A stretch of 29,540 nt of DNA from an uncultured Faecalicatena sp. (GCA_902489075.1 CABTYO010000024.1:1-29540), one strand, 5' to 3'. Shown: positions 7,357-16,741, counted from the first letter of the stretch. Program-made: numbers and translations. Notes: generated from the letters alone by a model not told the origin.

Positions 7357-8967
7357 ATGAAGAAAATGATATCTGTTTTACTGGCACTTACCCTGACCGT
7401 GGGAATGCTGTCCGGATGTGCATCCGGGGGTGGATCTTCAGAGAAAAAAGACGGGGGAAAAAGCAGTAAAGACACGGAAGTAAAGGAAAAGGTCGTTACA
7501 TTTAATATCGGACAGGAGCCTACCACATTGGATCCCAGTCTCAATTCAGGTGGAGACGGTTCTGTGGTGCTGAATCATTTATACGAAGGTCTGATGGTTG
7601 AGGAGGACTATCAGTTTGTGTGTGCAGGAGCTGAGAGCTATGATGTCAGCGATGACGGAATGGTATATACTTTCCACTTAAGAGACAATAAGTGGTCAGA
7701 CGGAGAACCTGTACGTGCACAGGATTATGAGTTTGGATGGAAACGTGCACTTGACCCGGAGGTTGCATCTCCATATTCCTGGATTTTCGAATCCGGAAGT
7801 GTAGAATCTTTCAAAGCAGTGGACGATAAAACTTTTGAAGTTAAGTTAAGTGCCAATAACCCGGTATTTCTGCTGCTTCTTGCCGGTTCCACATTCTTCC
7901 CGCTCCGCGAAGATAAGATTGATTATCTGAATGGTGCATGGGCATTGAAACCGGAGGATACTGTATACAATGGCGCATTTAAGATGACGGAGTACAAAGC
8001 AGGCGACCGTCTGATTATGGAGAAAAACGAATATTTCCATGATGCCGACAATATTAAGCTGGATAAAATTGTGGCTACAATGATCGTTGACCAGTCTACT
8101 GCACTTACTGCATATGAGTCAGGTGACCTGGATGCGATTAACGGTGTTCCGCCTGCAGAGATTCCAAGACTGATCAATGAGGATCCAAACCTTATTATCA
8201 GCCCATTAAATGGAACAGGATATTATGCAGTCAATATTCACAAAGCTCCGCTCGACAACATTAAAGTACGTCAGGCACTGACCCTGGCAATCAACCGTGA
8301 AGTGATCTGTAAAGACGTATTAAAGGATGGCTCAGAGCCTGCTTCTTCTCTGATACCGAGTGTACTTCTTGACAGTGATGGAAATGTATTTAATCAGGTT
8401 GCAGGTGACCATGGGATTCCTCTGGACGACAGCAAAGCTGACGAAGCAAAGCAGCTGCTTGCAGAAGCAGGATATCCGGATGGAGCTGGTTTTCCGAAAA
8501 TCGAATTACTCTATAATACAAATGAAACTAATAAGGCTGTTGCAGAAGCGATTCAGCAGCAATGGAAACAGAACCTGAACATTGATGTAGCGCTGGTTAA
8601 CATGGAATCAGCTGTTTTTAATCAGACAAGAGTAGAGCATGACTTCGATATCTGCCGCGGCGGATGGGGTGGAGACTACGAGGATCCTCTCACACATCTG
8701 GAACTGTGCCAGACAGAGAATGAGACCAATTATGCAGGATATTCCGATCCTGAATATGACAGACTGATTAACGAAGCAAAAGAAAGTACAGGAAAAGAAC
8801 GTTTTGACAAGTTCTATGAAGCTGAGAAGCTTATGATGGCTTCCTATTCTTACATACCTGTTTATTACAGCGTAGCAAGAAATCTGGTGAATCAGGACAG
8901 AGTAAAAGATTTCTACATTACGGCAGGCGGACTCTATCGGTTTACATATGCAGATGTAGTGGAATAA
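7357..8967 (+). CDS. oppA: Oligopeptide-binding lipoprotein OppA
   Basis: This 536-residue solute-binding protein (SBP_bac_5 family) carries a lipoprotein signal: MKK, a hydrophobic core and lipobox LSGC with Cys21, then a Gly/Ser/Lys-rich tether. The mature domain begins VTFNIGQEPTTLDP and includes the typical YTFHLRDNKWSDGEPV and VRQALTLAINRE motifs. It captures peptides outside the membrane and passes them to OppBC. I chose ATG 7357 (AAGGAG 8 nt upstream) over ATG 7306, which would put a charged 17-residue extension before the signal peptide. It is the last gene of operon 1. It is clearly homologous to the second OppA (18795) but diverges more than the permeases, so ligand range may differ. 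Confidence 0.93.
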   Translation: MKKMISVLLALTLTVGMLSGCASGGGSSEKKDGGKSSKDTEVKEKVVTFNIGQEPTTLDPSLNSGGDGSVVLNHLYEGLMVEEDYQFVCAGAESYDVSDDGMVYTFHLRDNKWSDGEPVRAQDYEFGWKRALDPEVASPYSWIFESGSVESFKAVDDKTFEVKLSANNPVFLLLLAGSTFFPLREDKIDYLNGAWALKPEDTVYNGAFKMTEYKAGDRLIMEKNEYFHDADNIKLDKIVATMIVDQSTALTAYESGDLDAINGVPPAEIPRLINEDPNLIISPLNGTGYYAVNIHKAPLDNIKVRQALTLAINREVICKDVLKDGSEPASSLIPSVLLDSDGNVFNQVAGDHGIPLDDSKADEAKQLLAEAGYPDGAGFPKIELLYNTNETNKAVAEAIQQQWKQNLNIDVALVNMESAVFNQTRVEHDFDICRGGWGGDYEDPLTHLELCQTENETNYAGYSDPEYDRLINEAKESTGKERFDKFYEAEKLMMASYSYIPVYYSVARNLVNQDRVKDFYITAGGLYRFTYADVVE

Positions 8968-8990
8968 AAGCTTCTATATCACAGAAACTT

Positions 8991-9039
8991 GAGAATATTC
9001 TGAAAATGAAGAGCAAAGGGGTCAGACCCCTTTGCTCTT
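8991..9039 (+). repeat. REP-like palindrome, copy C (bidirectional terminator candidate)
   Basis: Leader GAGAATATTCTGAAAATG is followed by a perfect 13-bp-arm hairpin GAGCAAAGGGGTC-A-GACCCCTTTGCTC (9011-9037), extended to 15 bp by AA/TT. It lies between the convergent oppA and pepV genes, three bases from the pepV stop codon, where it could terminate both. Confidence 0.88.
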
Positions 9040-9041
9040 AT

Positions 9042-10421
9042 TCATTCTGCAGCCAGCGCCATCATGGCATGTGCAAGTATTTTGGTATCTAATATGAGAT
9101 CATCAATATCGATATATTCATCCGGCATATGCATGACGCTCCCTTTCTCCGGAAATTCAATCCCGAATGCGACTGCATTTGGCAGTTTCCGGGCGTATGT
9201 GCCGCCTCCGATCTTGATCGGCGGACGAAAGTCTCCGGTGAAGTCACGGTATGCACCGAGTAATTTGACGACCAGCTCGCTGTCCTCCGGAACATAAAGA
9301 CCGTCCACGAATTTGGTCCGGCTTCCACATTTGATTCCGCTCCCGGCGATACGGGCATTGATGGCGCCCTCAATCTCTTCGCGGGTGACGGAAAGGGGTG
9401 CACGGACATCGATCTGCATCTCGAAGCCGTCATGGGTCCACTGCATGACACCTACGTTGAGTGTCAGCGTACCGGACTCGTCCTCTCTGACCAGTCCCAG
9501 GGATTCCCCATTATATTCCAGTTTAAACATATCATACAGAAGATGCACGATTTCCCGGTCTTTTCCCTTCAAAGGCAGAAGTGTCAGCAGATAGAATAAT
9601 GCCTGCAGTGCATTCCTGCCGTTTTCCGGATGGGAGGAATGACTTGCTTTGCCATATACTTCAATCCGCGTCCCCTCTTCCAGGGAAGACAGGCTGTATT
9701 CAAACCCGATCTTCTTCATCGGTCCGTCCACCAGCCGCGCTACCTCATCCATGCCGAATGGAACGGCCGCGGCAGCGAGGAGGGGGACGATATTGACACG
9801 CTCTCCGCACTGAATCGTGATATCAGACGAAAACGCGCATTCATAAAATGCGTGGTAGATATTCTTCTCGGAATTAACCAGCGGGTAATCCGCGTCCGGG
9901 GAAAATGACATGGTGGGGATCTCTTCGGTCTTACAGTAGTGATCGATACAGGTCAGCCCGCTCTCCTCATCACACCCCATAATCAGGCGCAGCCTGCGGG
10001 ACAAGGGAATGCCGCATTCTTTCAGTGCCAGCATGGCAAAAAAGGCAGCGATTGCCGGCCCTTTATCATCCATGGTGCCTCGTCCGTATAACCGCCCGGC
10101 ATCGATTGCGGCGCCGAACGGATCAAAAGTCCAGCCTTCCCCGGCAGGAACAACGTCCAGATGGGTCAGGACCCCTATCATCTCTTTACCGTGAGGGGGA
10201 GAGTCAATGTACCCGGCATAGCCGTCCAGGTTCTTTGCAGAAAAGCCGTATTTTGCGGCCAGTGACATCATATAATCGAGAGCATCCGCGATTCCCCTGC
10301 CAAAGGGCATTGTATCATCGATGGGAGTACTCTTTACACTTGGACACCGGATCAGATCTGAGAGTACTTCAACAATATCGTCTCTGTGCAGATCGATCCA
10401 GTTATTCAGCTGTTGGTTCAT
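9042..10421 (-). CDS. pepV: PepV-like M20 family dipeptidase
   Basis: This 459-residue cytoplasmic metallopeptidase matches the PepV/Sapep group of the M20 family. Candidate zinc ligands and catalytic residues are H87 and D89 (THLDVVPAG), D118 (GRGTMDDKG), E152 and E153 (CDEESG), D176 (SPDADYP) and H431 (VMHMPDEY). PepV-type enzymes hydrolyse dipeptides, the products expected after the aminopeptidases encoded on either side. ATG 10421 has AAGGAAGG about 9 nt upstream. It lies 73 nt downstream of gntR on the same strand, with no clear terminator in between, so the two are probably co-transcribed. Confidence 0.9.
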   Translation of the reverse strand: MNQQLNNWIDLHRDDIVEVLSDLIRCPSVKSTPIDDTMPFGRGIADALDYMMSLAAKYGFSAKNLDGYAGYIDSPPHGKEMIGVLTHLDVVPAGEGWTFDPFGAAIDAGRLYGRGTMDDKGPAIAAFFAMLALKECGIPLSRRLRLIMGCDEESGLTCIDHYCKTEEIPTMSFSPDADYPLVNSEKNIYHAFYECAFSSDITIQCGERVNIVPLLAAAAVPFGMDEVARLVDGPMKKIGFEYSLSSLEEGTRIEVYGKASHSSHPENGRNALQALFYLLTLLPLKGKDREIVHLLYDMFKLEYNGESLGLVREDESGTLTLNVGVMQWTHDGFEMQIDVRAPLSVTREEIEGAINARIAGSGIKCGSRTKFVDGLYVPEDSELVVKLLGAYRDFTGDFRPPIKIGGGTYARKLPNAVAFGIEFPEKGSVMHMPDEYIDIDDLILDTKILAHAMMALAAE

Positions 10422-10494
10422 TTTAAAAAACCTTCCTTTACATTTTGAGTTTTAACCTGCCTTTTTAAGCTTGTCTTAAGCCTGCTCCTGCGGG

Positions 10495-11184
10495 CTACTT
10501 TTTCTGCGACAGCTCCATAAAGAGCCTGATATCATATTCCAGCATATCCTTGTAGCTTTTCTCTATAAAAGCAAAATCCTTCTTATGAAGTCCCTCCACG
10601 ATATTGCGGTGATATTCCATACTTCGGGCATCATCCGGAAAGCCCCCGGACTGTGTCCAGTAGTAATCCAGTGTAGTGACCATATCTGCGATCATGTCCC
10701 TTAACGTAGAGTTGGGGGAAAGATCATATAAATATTTGTGAAACTTCAGATCTGTTTCATGAAAAAGTTTTCCCTGAGAATTCTCTTCCTCCATCGCAGC
10801 AAGGATTGAGTCCAGATGCTTTAGCTGTTCATCGGTAATGCAGTCAACTAACTTGCTTGCGAGCAGGATTTCGAGAGATGTCTTGATCTCAAGTGTCTCC
10901 TGATAATTCAGCTGCATGAACTTTAAAGAAACCGAACGTTCGGAACATTCGCTGGCAATAAAGGATCCGATGCCGGTATGTACGCTGATGATACCCTGTG
11001 TCTCCAGAAATCGTAAAGCCTCCCTCACGCAATTCCGGCTGATCTTAAGCGATTCACTTAAGACTCGTTCACTGGGAAGCTTATCTCCGACAGTCAGTTT
11101 TTTGTCTTTGATATACTCTATGATCGCATCGGCAACCTGAACATAGAGGACCTGCTTCCCGGTTCTTTTAATTGGGGTTAACAT
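10495..11184 (-). CDS. GntR family regulator, FadR/FCD type
   Basis: This 229-residue protein has an N-terminal winged helix (about 1-75; motif GDKLPSERVLSESLKISRN, then VREALRFLETQG) and an all-helical FCD effector domain (about 95-225). D145, H149 and H192 fit three of the four usual FCD metal ligands. The last histidine appears replaced (EYD near 216), so metal binding is uncertain. A longer frame starts at TTG 11202, but I chose ATG 11184 because GGAGGTGG lies 8 nt upstream. It is divergent from opp operon 2 and upstream of pepV, and the operator-like site at 11321 fits this subfamily. It likely represses peptide import and degradation until an effector binds; the effector is unknown. Confidence 0.88.
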   Translation of the reverse strand: MLTPIKRTGKQVLYVQVADAIIEYIKDKKLTVGDKLPSERVLSESLKISRNCVREALRFLETQGIISVHTGIGSFIASECSERSVSLKFMQLNYQETLEIKTSLEILLASKLVDCITDEQLKHLDSILAAMEEENSQGKLFHETDLKFHKYLYDLSPNSTLRDMIADMVTTLDYYWTQSGGFPDDARSMEYHRNIVEGLHKKDFAFIEKSYKDMLEYDIRLFMELSQKK

Positions 11185-11207
11185 AGAAATTACCACCTCC
11201 AACGCTT

Positions 11208-11236
11208 AGTATAAATGATATCTGTCAGATTTGCAA
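11208..11236 (-). promoter_or_regulatory. Promoter of gntR-pepV
   Basis: On the minus strand, TTGCAA (11231-11236), a 17-nt spacer and TATACT (11208-11213). It lies just upstream of the gntR ribosome site. The operator-like site near operon 2 is ~85 nt away, so autoregulation is not evident. Confidence 0.55.
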
Positions 11237-11275
11237 TATTTACCATATAACTATTATGCAAAGTCACTAAATATA

Positions 11276-11304
11276 TTGACAAAAAATTATGAATGAAGTA
11301 GAAT
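11276..11304 (+). promoter_or_regulatory. Promoter of opp operon 2
   Basis: TTGACA (11276-11281), 17-nt spacer, TAGAAT (11299-11304). The block ACTAAATATATTGACAAAA (11266-11284) is identical to that at the operon 1 promoter. Confidence 0.8.
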
Positions 11305-11320
11305 AAGCACAAGAAATAAT

Positions 11321-11331
11321 TGGTAGTACCA
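11321..11331. promoter_or_regulatory. Candidate GntR/FadR-type operator, operon 2
   Basis: TGGTAGTACCA is a perfect palindrome about its central base and fits the FadR-subfamily pattern TNGT-N3-ACNA. A second, overlapping inverted pair TGGTAG...CTACCA spans 11321-11340. It begins 16 nt after the -10 box, so a bound repressor would obstruct initiation or early elongation. It lies 137 nt from the start of the divergent gntR gene. Confidence 0.6.
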
Positions 11332-11453
11332 GTTCTACCATAGTAAGAATTGCACAAAACGGAAAAACATACTAAAAAGGAGGTATACGTAAGAAAAGCA
11401 GATAGTGTCTAAGGAATGAGAAGTGGCGGATTAAGTAAAAAAGGAGTGAGGAT

Positions 11454-12374
11454 ATGGCAAAATACATATTGAAACGATGTGTTTCAATTATTATTACCCT
11501 GTTTTTAGTTTGTACGATTACATTTATTATGATGAAAGCAGTCCCGGGCGGACCGTTTACCACGGAGAAGAAGCTGCCGCCGAAGGTGCTGGCCTCCCTG
11601 GAGAAGAAGTACCATCTGGATGATCCACTGTGGAAACAGTATGTGGATTATGTGAAAGGTGCTGCAACATTTGACTTCGGACCATCCTTCAAAAAAGATG
11701 GCGTGATGGTATCCGACATGATAGCGCAGAGCTTCCCTGTGTCAGCAAAGCTTGGACTGGTAGCCCTTGTGATAGTGATTCTGCTGGGAATCCCCTTCGG
11801 AATCATAGCGGCGCTCAAGCAGAATAAGCTGCCGGACTACATCACCACGGTGTTTGCCACCCTTGGGATCGCGATACCGACGTTCGTACTTGGAACGGTG
11901 ATCCTGTATGTATTCGGGGCGAAGCTGGGGTGGATACCGACACACGGCCTGGATTCGTGGAAGTGCTACATCGGGCCATCCATTTCTCTTGCCGGCTTTT
12001 CACTTGCGTATGTGCTCCGCCTGACACGTTCGAGTATGCTCAGTGTGTGCGGGCAGGATTATATCCGTACTGCAAGGGCAAAGGGACTGCCGGAGCGGAA
12101 GGTTATTTTCAAACATGCGTTGAAGAATGCGATGATTCCGGTCGTGACTTATATCGGACCGATGACGGCGGGAATCATGGTCGGATCTTTCGTAACAGAG
12201 AAAATTTATGCAATACCGGGCATGGGCAAGTTCTTCGTGGAAGCCATCAACAACCGGGACTACACCGTGATCATGGGAACGACCATGCTGTATGCGGCTA
12301 TGGCGGCGATCATGATCCTGGCGGTAGATATCGCCTATGCATTCTTAGATCCGCGTATTAAGTTTCAGGATTAA
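11454..12374 (+). CDS. oppB: Oligopeptide ABC transporter permease OppB, second copy
   Basis: This 306-residue permease is identical in length to the first OppB and differs at only three residues (I25, V106, W160 here). In the first 39 codons 14 differ, of which 13 are synonymous, so this is not a recent duplication or conversion. It has the same membrane layout and EAA loop RTARAKGLPERKV. GGAGTGAGG lies a few bases before ATG 11454. It is the first gene of operon 2, preceded by a ~140-nt leader carrying the operator-like site. Confidence 0.93.
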   Translation: MAKYILKRCVSIIITLFLVCTITFIMMKAVPGGPFTTEKKLPPKVLASLEKKYHLDDPLWKQYVDYVKGAATFDFGPSFKKDGVMVSDMIAQSFPVSAKLGLVALVIVILLGIPFGIIAALKQNKLPDYITTVFATLGIAIPTFVLGTVILYVFGAKLGWIPTHGLDSWKCYIGPSISLAGFSLAYVLRLTRSSMLSVCGQDYIRTARAKGLPERKVIFKHALKNAMIPVVTYIGPMTAGIMVGSFVTEKIYAIPGMGKFFVEAINNRDYTVIMGTTMLYAAMAAIMILAVDIAYAFLDPRIKFQD

Positions 12375-12385
12375 TGGAGGACAGG

Positions 12386-13609
12386 ATGGAGAATACAGCA
12401 AAGCAGATTACACGAAAAGATATAGAACGGGTAAGTTTCCAGGAAAAAGAATCACAGGATGTCACACGCCGCAGCCTGACCTACTGGCAGGATGTCAGAA
12501 GAAGATTTCTGAACAACAAGCTGGCGATCGTAGGAGCTGTGATCATTATATGCATGGTATTTTTCGCAGTATTTGGATACATATTTACCTCTCAGAATTA
12601 TTACAGCCAGGACCTGACGATGACCAACATCCCGCCAAGGCTTACAAGCTACCGTCTGGACGATGAGACATTACTGTATGTCAATTCAGAGTACAGCCTT
12701 TACACATTAAGTAATAAGGGAAAAATACTCGAAAGAATCGAGCCCTCCGATGAGAATCAGATGATGCGGGAGAAGTCTTTTGAAATCAACGGCAAAAAGG
12801 TTGCCCTGAACTATTCCGGTGCCGCCAAGGTGGCAAAGGCAAAGAAACAGGGAGACATGAAGCTGGCCAATTCTCTGGAAAGCTATACCCTTAAGGTGGA
12901 TGGGAAGACACCAGAGATGCAGAAGGTATGGAACCAGACCTATCATCTGGGAACGGATTATCTGGGAAGAGATATGCTGGCAAGGCTGGTATATGGTGCA
13001 AGAATTTCCCTGCTGGTCGCACTGATCGCAACACTGGCCCAGTTCTGCATCGGAGTCATCTATGGCGGAATCGCAGGATACTTCGGCGGCAGAGTGGATA
13101 ACATCATGATGCGTATCGTAGATATCATCAGCACCGTACCGTTGACACTGTATGTGGTGTTACTGATGGTCGTATTAGGGCCTGGAATCAAGACCATCAT
13201 TATCGCCCTCGCCTCGGTCTACTGGGTAGATATGGCACGTCAGGTGCGCGGGCAGGTCCTGAATATTAAATCACAGGAATTTGTCCTGGCGGCAAGGACG
13301 CTGGGGGCATCCTCCACCAGAATCATGACACGGCACCTGATCCCGAATGCGATGAGCACAATTATCGTCACGCTGACGATGAACATTCCAAGCGCGATCT
13401 TTACAGAGTCCTTCCTTTCCTTTATCGGACTCGGTATCAGCGCGCCGGCAGCATCCTGGGGAACACTGGCAAGTGATGCACTTGGAGGACTGCGAAGTTA
13501 TCCGTATCAGCTTTTGTTACCTTCACTATGTATCTGTCTGACAGTACTGGGATTCAACTTCTTAGGCGACGGCTTAAGAGATGCACTGGATCCGAAGCTG
13601 AGAAAGTAG
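12386..13609 (+). CDS. oppC: Oligopeptide ABC transporter permease OppC, second copy
   Basis: This 407-residue permease has the same extended extracytoplasmic insert (about 70-180) as the first copy. The insert differs at many positions from copy 1, whereas the C-terminal core, from VDNIMMRIVD on, differs at 6 of 171. The EAA loop is EFVLAARTLGASSTRI. I chose ATG 12386, with GGAGG 5 nt upstream, over ATG 12374, which overlaps the oppB stop codon. Confidence 0.92.
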   Translation: MENTAKQITRKDIERVSFQEKESQDVTRRSLTYWQDVRRRFLNNKLAIVGAVIIICMVFFAVFGYIFTSQNYYSQDLTMTNIPPRLTSYRLDDETLLYVNSEYSLYTLSNKGKILERIEPSDENQMMREKSFEINGKKVALNYSGAAKVAKAKKQGDMKLANSLESYTLKVDGKTPEMQKVWNQTYHLGTDYLGRDMLARLVYGARISLLVALIATLAQFCIGVIYGGIAGYFGGRVDNIMMRIVDIISTVPLTLYVVLLMVVLGPGIKTIIIALASVYWVDMARQVRGQVLNIKSQEFVLAARTLGASSTRIMTRHLIPNAMSTIIVTLTMNIPSAIFTESFLSFIGLGISAPAASWGTLASDALGGLRSYPYQLLLPSLCICLTVLGFNFLGDGLRDALDPKLRK

Positions 13610-13625
13610 CGGGGGGAGAAGAAAT

Positions 13626-14633
13626 ATGAGTGATTCATTATTAGAAATTAAAAATTTAGAGATCTCGTTTTACACACATGTAGGCGAGGTGCGTGCGGTA
13701 AGAGATGTAAGCTTCTCTGTCAAAAAAGGAGAGATCCTCGGAATCGTAGGAGAATCAGGAAGTGGTAAGAGCACAGTCCTTCTGGGAATCATGGGACTTC
13801 TGCAGCATCCCGGCAAAATCAAGGCCGGAGAGATCCTTTTTGACGGTGAAGATCTGACGAAGAAAACAAACCGGGAGATGCAGCATGTCAGGGGACGTAA
13901 AATCTCCATGATCTTCCAGGACCCGATGTCCTCATTGAACCCGGTATTCACCGTGGGCAACCAGATCGCAGAGACGATCATGACCCACGAGCATATTTCC
14001 AGAAAAGATGCGAACAAGAGAGTTCTGGATCTGTTAGAGCTGGTAAGAATTCCTTCCGCCAAGACCAGGATCAACTGTTATCCGCATGAATTTTCCGGAG
14101 GAATGCGCCAGAGGGCGATGATCGCACTGGCACTGGCCTGCTCACCTGAGCTTCTGCTGGCGGATGAACCGACTACTGCCCTGGATGTTACGATCCAGGC
14201 ACAGATGATGGATCTGCTAAGAGATATCAGAAGAGAGACCGATACGACGATTATTCTGGTCACACATGACCTGGGTGTGGTATCTGAGATGTGTGATTAT
14301 GTGCAGGTTATGTACGGCGGCAGGCTGATGGAAGAGGCGGTCTGCAGAGATCTGTTCGATGAGCCGGGACATCCGTATACAAAAGGGCTTCTGCGTTCAA
14401 TTCCGAATGTCAGGAAGGGAAGCAGGGAGCGCTTAAGACCGATCGAGGGATCCCCTCCGGACCTGATCACACCATTTGATGGCTGTCCCTTTGCATTCCG
14501 CTGTCCATCTGCGATGAATCTGTGTATGGAAGCAGCCAGTACAGAGTGGAAGATCGGAGAGAAGCACAGATGTGCATGCCACCTCTGTGATCCTCAGGTA
14601 AAAGCACTGCTGGAAGAAGGAGGGAACGAATGA
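13626..14633 (+). CDS. oppD: Oligopeptide ABC transporter ATPase OppD, second copy
   Basis: This 335-residue ATPase has Walker A GESGSGKST, Q-loop MIFQDPMSS, signature EFSGGMRQR and Walker B LLADEP. The C-terminal cysteines (CPFAFRC, NLC, CAC) are kept. GGGGGAG lies about 8 nt before ATG 13626. Its stop overlaps the oppF start by 4 nt, as in operon 1. Changes from the first copy cluster in the linker after Walker A and at the extreme C-terminus. Confidence 0.95.
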   Translation: MSDSLLEIKNLEISFYTHVGEVRAVRDVSFSVKKGEILGIVGESGSGKSTVLLGIMGLLQHPGKIKAGEILFDGEDLTKKTNREMQHVRGRKISMIFQDPMSSLNPVFTVGNQIAETIMTHEHISRKDANKRVLDLLELVRIPSAKTRINCYPHEFSGGMRQRAMIALALACSPELLLADEPTTALDVTIQAQMMDLLRDIRRETDTTIILVTHDLGVVSEMCDYVQVMYGGRLMEEAVCRDLFDEPGHPYTKGLLRSIPNVRKGSRERLRPIEGSPPDLITPFDGCPFAFRCPSAMNLCMEAASTEWKIGEKHRCACHLCDPQVKALLEEGGNE

Positions 14634-15607
14634 TGGAAAAGAAGGAATTACTGAAAGTAAACGGGCTGAAAAAGTATTTTCCAGTCAAAAAAGGCTTCGG
14701 AAGGCAGAAAACGCAGTATGTAAAAGCAGTCGACAATGTGAATTTTACCATTTATAAAGGAGAGACATTCGGACTGGTGGGGGAGTCCGGATGTGGAAAA
14801 TCGACCACCGGAAGAACACTGATCCGTCTGTATGATGTGACGGAAGGTGAGATTTTATACGATGGCACAGATATCAGCCGCATGAAGGAGAAGCAGCTTC
14901 TGCCATACAGAAAGAAGATGCAGATGATCTTCCAGGATCCGTATTCTTCACTGAATGCGAGAATGACGGTCAGTGATATCATCGGAGAGCCGCTGGATAT
15001 CCATAAGCTTGCCAGCGGGAAAGCGCGTCAGGAGCGGATCGCACAGCTTTTGGAGAATGTAGGGCTAAAGCAGGAGCACTCGAACCGTTATCCTCACGAA
15101 TTTTCAGGCGGACAGAGGCAGCGTGTCGGAATCGCAAGGGCGCTGGCGGTGAATCCGGAATTCATCATCTGTGATGAGCCGATCTCTGCGCTGGATGTTT
15201 CCATTCAGGCGCAGGTCGTCAATATGCTGGAGGATATTCAGGAGCAGTACGGAATCACCTACTTATTCATTGCCCATGACCTGTCCATGGTACGGCATAT
15301 TTCGGACCGGATCGGAGTCATGTATCTGGGACAGCTGGTGGAGATCGCCGCAAGCGATGAGCTGTATGAGAATCCACTGCACCCGTATACACAGGCACTC
15401 TTGTCTGCAATACCGAGCCCGTATAAGGATAAGAATAAGACCAGAATTATGCTGGAGGGTGAGGTGCCAAGCCCGATTGACCCGCCAAAGGGATGCAGAT
15501 TCGCGTCCAGATGCAAGTATGCGATGGACCGCTGCAAAGAGGAAGAACCAAAGCTTAAGGAGATGGGGACAGAGCACTTCTGTGCCTGCCATTTGTACGA
15601 TAAATAA
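14630..15607 (+). CDS. oppF: Oligopeptide ABC transporter ATPase OppF, second copy
   Basis: This 325-residue ATPase has Walker A GESGCGKST, Q-loop MIFQDPYSS, signature FSGGQRQR and Walker B IICDEP, with the family LEGEVPSPIDPP motif and C-terminal cysteines. It starts at ATG 14630 within the oppD stop (ATGATGG). It is closely similar to the first OppF, with small differences at the N-terminus and in the last 25 residues. Confidence 0.95.
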   Translation: MMEKKELLKVNGLKKYFPVKKGFGRQKTQYVKAVDNVNFTIYKGETFGLVGESGCGKSTTGRTLIRLYDVTEGEILYDGTDISRMKEKQLLPYRKKMQMIFQDPYSSLNARMTVSDIIGEPLDIHKLASGKARQERIAQLLENVGLKQEHSNRYPHEFSGGQRQRVGIARALAVNPEFIICDEPISALDVSIQAQVVNMLEDIQEQYGITYLFIAHDLSMVRHISDRIGVMYLGQLVEIAASDELYENPLHPYTQALLSAIPSPYKDKNKTRIMLEGEVPSPIDPPKGCRFASRCKYAMDRCKEEEPKLKEMGTEHFCACHLYDK

Positions 15608-15628
15608 GGAAAGAAAAGGAGATTTATC

Positions 15629-16723
15629 ATGGATCAGAGAATGAAAGAACTGGCAAGGCGCCTCGTGCGCTACAGCATCAATGTACAGCCGGGGGAAAAA
15701 GTGTTGATTGAAGCAGATGAGGCGGACACAACACCGCTGGTTGAGCTGCTGATAGATGAAATCTATGAGGCGGGCGGCCTGCCGTTTGTCCAGTATGAGA
15801 TCGCTTCTGTGAACAGGAAACTTTTAAGACAGTGCACAAAGGAGCAGATGTTGCTGCAGTACCAGGGATATGCGGAAATGCTCAAGGAGATGGATGCAAC
15901 GGTCGGAATCCGCGGCATGCTCAACGCGGCTGAATTATCAGACGTGCCGGATGAAGGGATGGCCTGCTATTCTGACGCAAGAGCCATGCTTCGGAAATAC
16001 CGCATGGATAAGAAATGGGTGCTGCTGCGCTATCCGAACCGTGCTATTGCACAGCTTGCGAATATGAGCCTGGAGGCTTATGAAGACTTCTATTACAGTG
16101 TCTGCAACCTGGATTATGCAGAGATGAAAGAAAAGGCGATGCCGCTGAAAGAGCTCATGGAGCGCACGGACAGAGTACATATCGTGGGACCGGGGACGGA
16201 CCTTGAATTTTCCATCAAAGATATTCCGGTCGTACCGTGCTGTGGAGAACTGAATATCCCGGACGGGGAAGTATTTACCGCACCTGTTAAAGATTCCGTG
16301 AACGGTGTAATCACCTTCAACCTTCCATCCGTCTTCCAGGATATCTGCTTTGAGAATATCAGACTGGTCTTCAAGGATGGAAAGATTGTGGAGGCAACCT
16401 CCAACCATACCGATAAACTGAACTGGATTCTGGACACAGACGAAGGTTCCCGCTATACAGGAGAATTTTCTTTTGGAATCAATCCGAATATCAGAAAATG
16501 TACCAATGACGGAAGTATTGATGAGAAGATGTGGGGAAGCATCCATCTGACACCGGGCAATTTCTGCGACGGGGCAAGCAACGGCAATATTTCCAACATT
16601 CACTGGGATATGGTGCTGGCACAGACACCGGAGTACGGCGGCGGAAAGATCTATTTTGATGACGTGCTGATCCGGGAGGACGGAAGATTTGTATTAGAGG
16701 AGCTTCAGGGGCTGAATATATAA
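15629..16723 (+). CDS. M29-family aminopeptidase, second copy
   Basis: This 364-residue cytoplasmic M29 peptidase keeps the candidate dimetal ligands of its paralogue: E255, E279, E299, H306, H325 and D327. Two extra residues lie in the loop before HWDM. AAAGGAG stands 8 nt before ATG 15629, and oppF ends 21 nt upstream. The N-terminal half has more substitutions than the metal-binding C-terminal half, which fits altered substrate selection but does not show it. Confidence 0.9.
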   Translation: MDQRMKELARRLVRYSINVQPGEKVLIEADEADTTPLVELLIDEIYEAGGLPFVQYEIASVNRKLLRQCTKEQMLLQYQGYAEMLKEMDATVGIRGMLNAAELSDVPDEGMACYSDARAMLRKYRMDKKWVLLRYPNRAIAQLANMSLEAYEDFYYSVCNLDYAEMKEKAMPLKELMERTDRVHIVGPGTDLEFSIKDIPVVPCCGELNIPDGEVFTAPVKDSVNGVITFNLPSVFQDICFENIRLVFKDGKIVEATSNHTDKLNWILDTDEGSRYTGEFSFGINPNIRKCTNDGSIDEKMWGSIHLTPGNFCDGASNGNISNIHWDMVLAQTPEYGGGKIYFDDVLIREDGRFVLEELQGLNI

Positions 16724-16741
16724 GATATGAAGGAGAACAAT

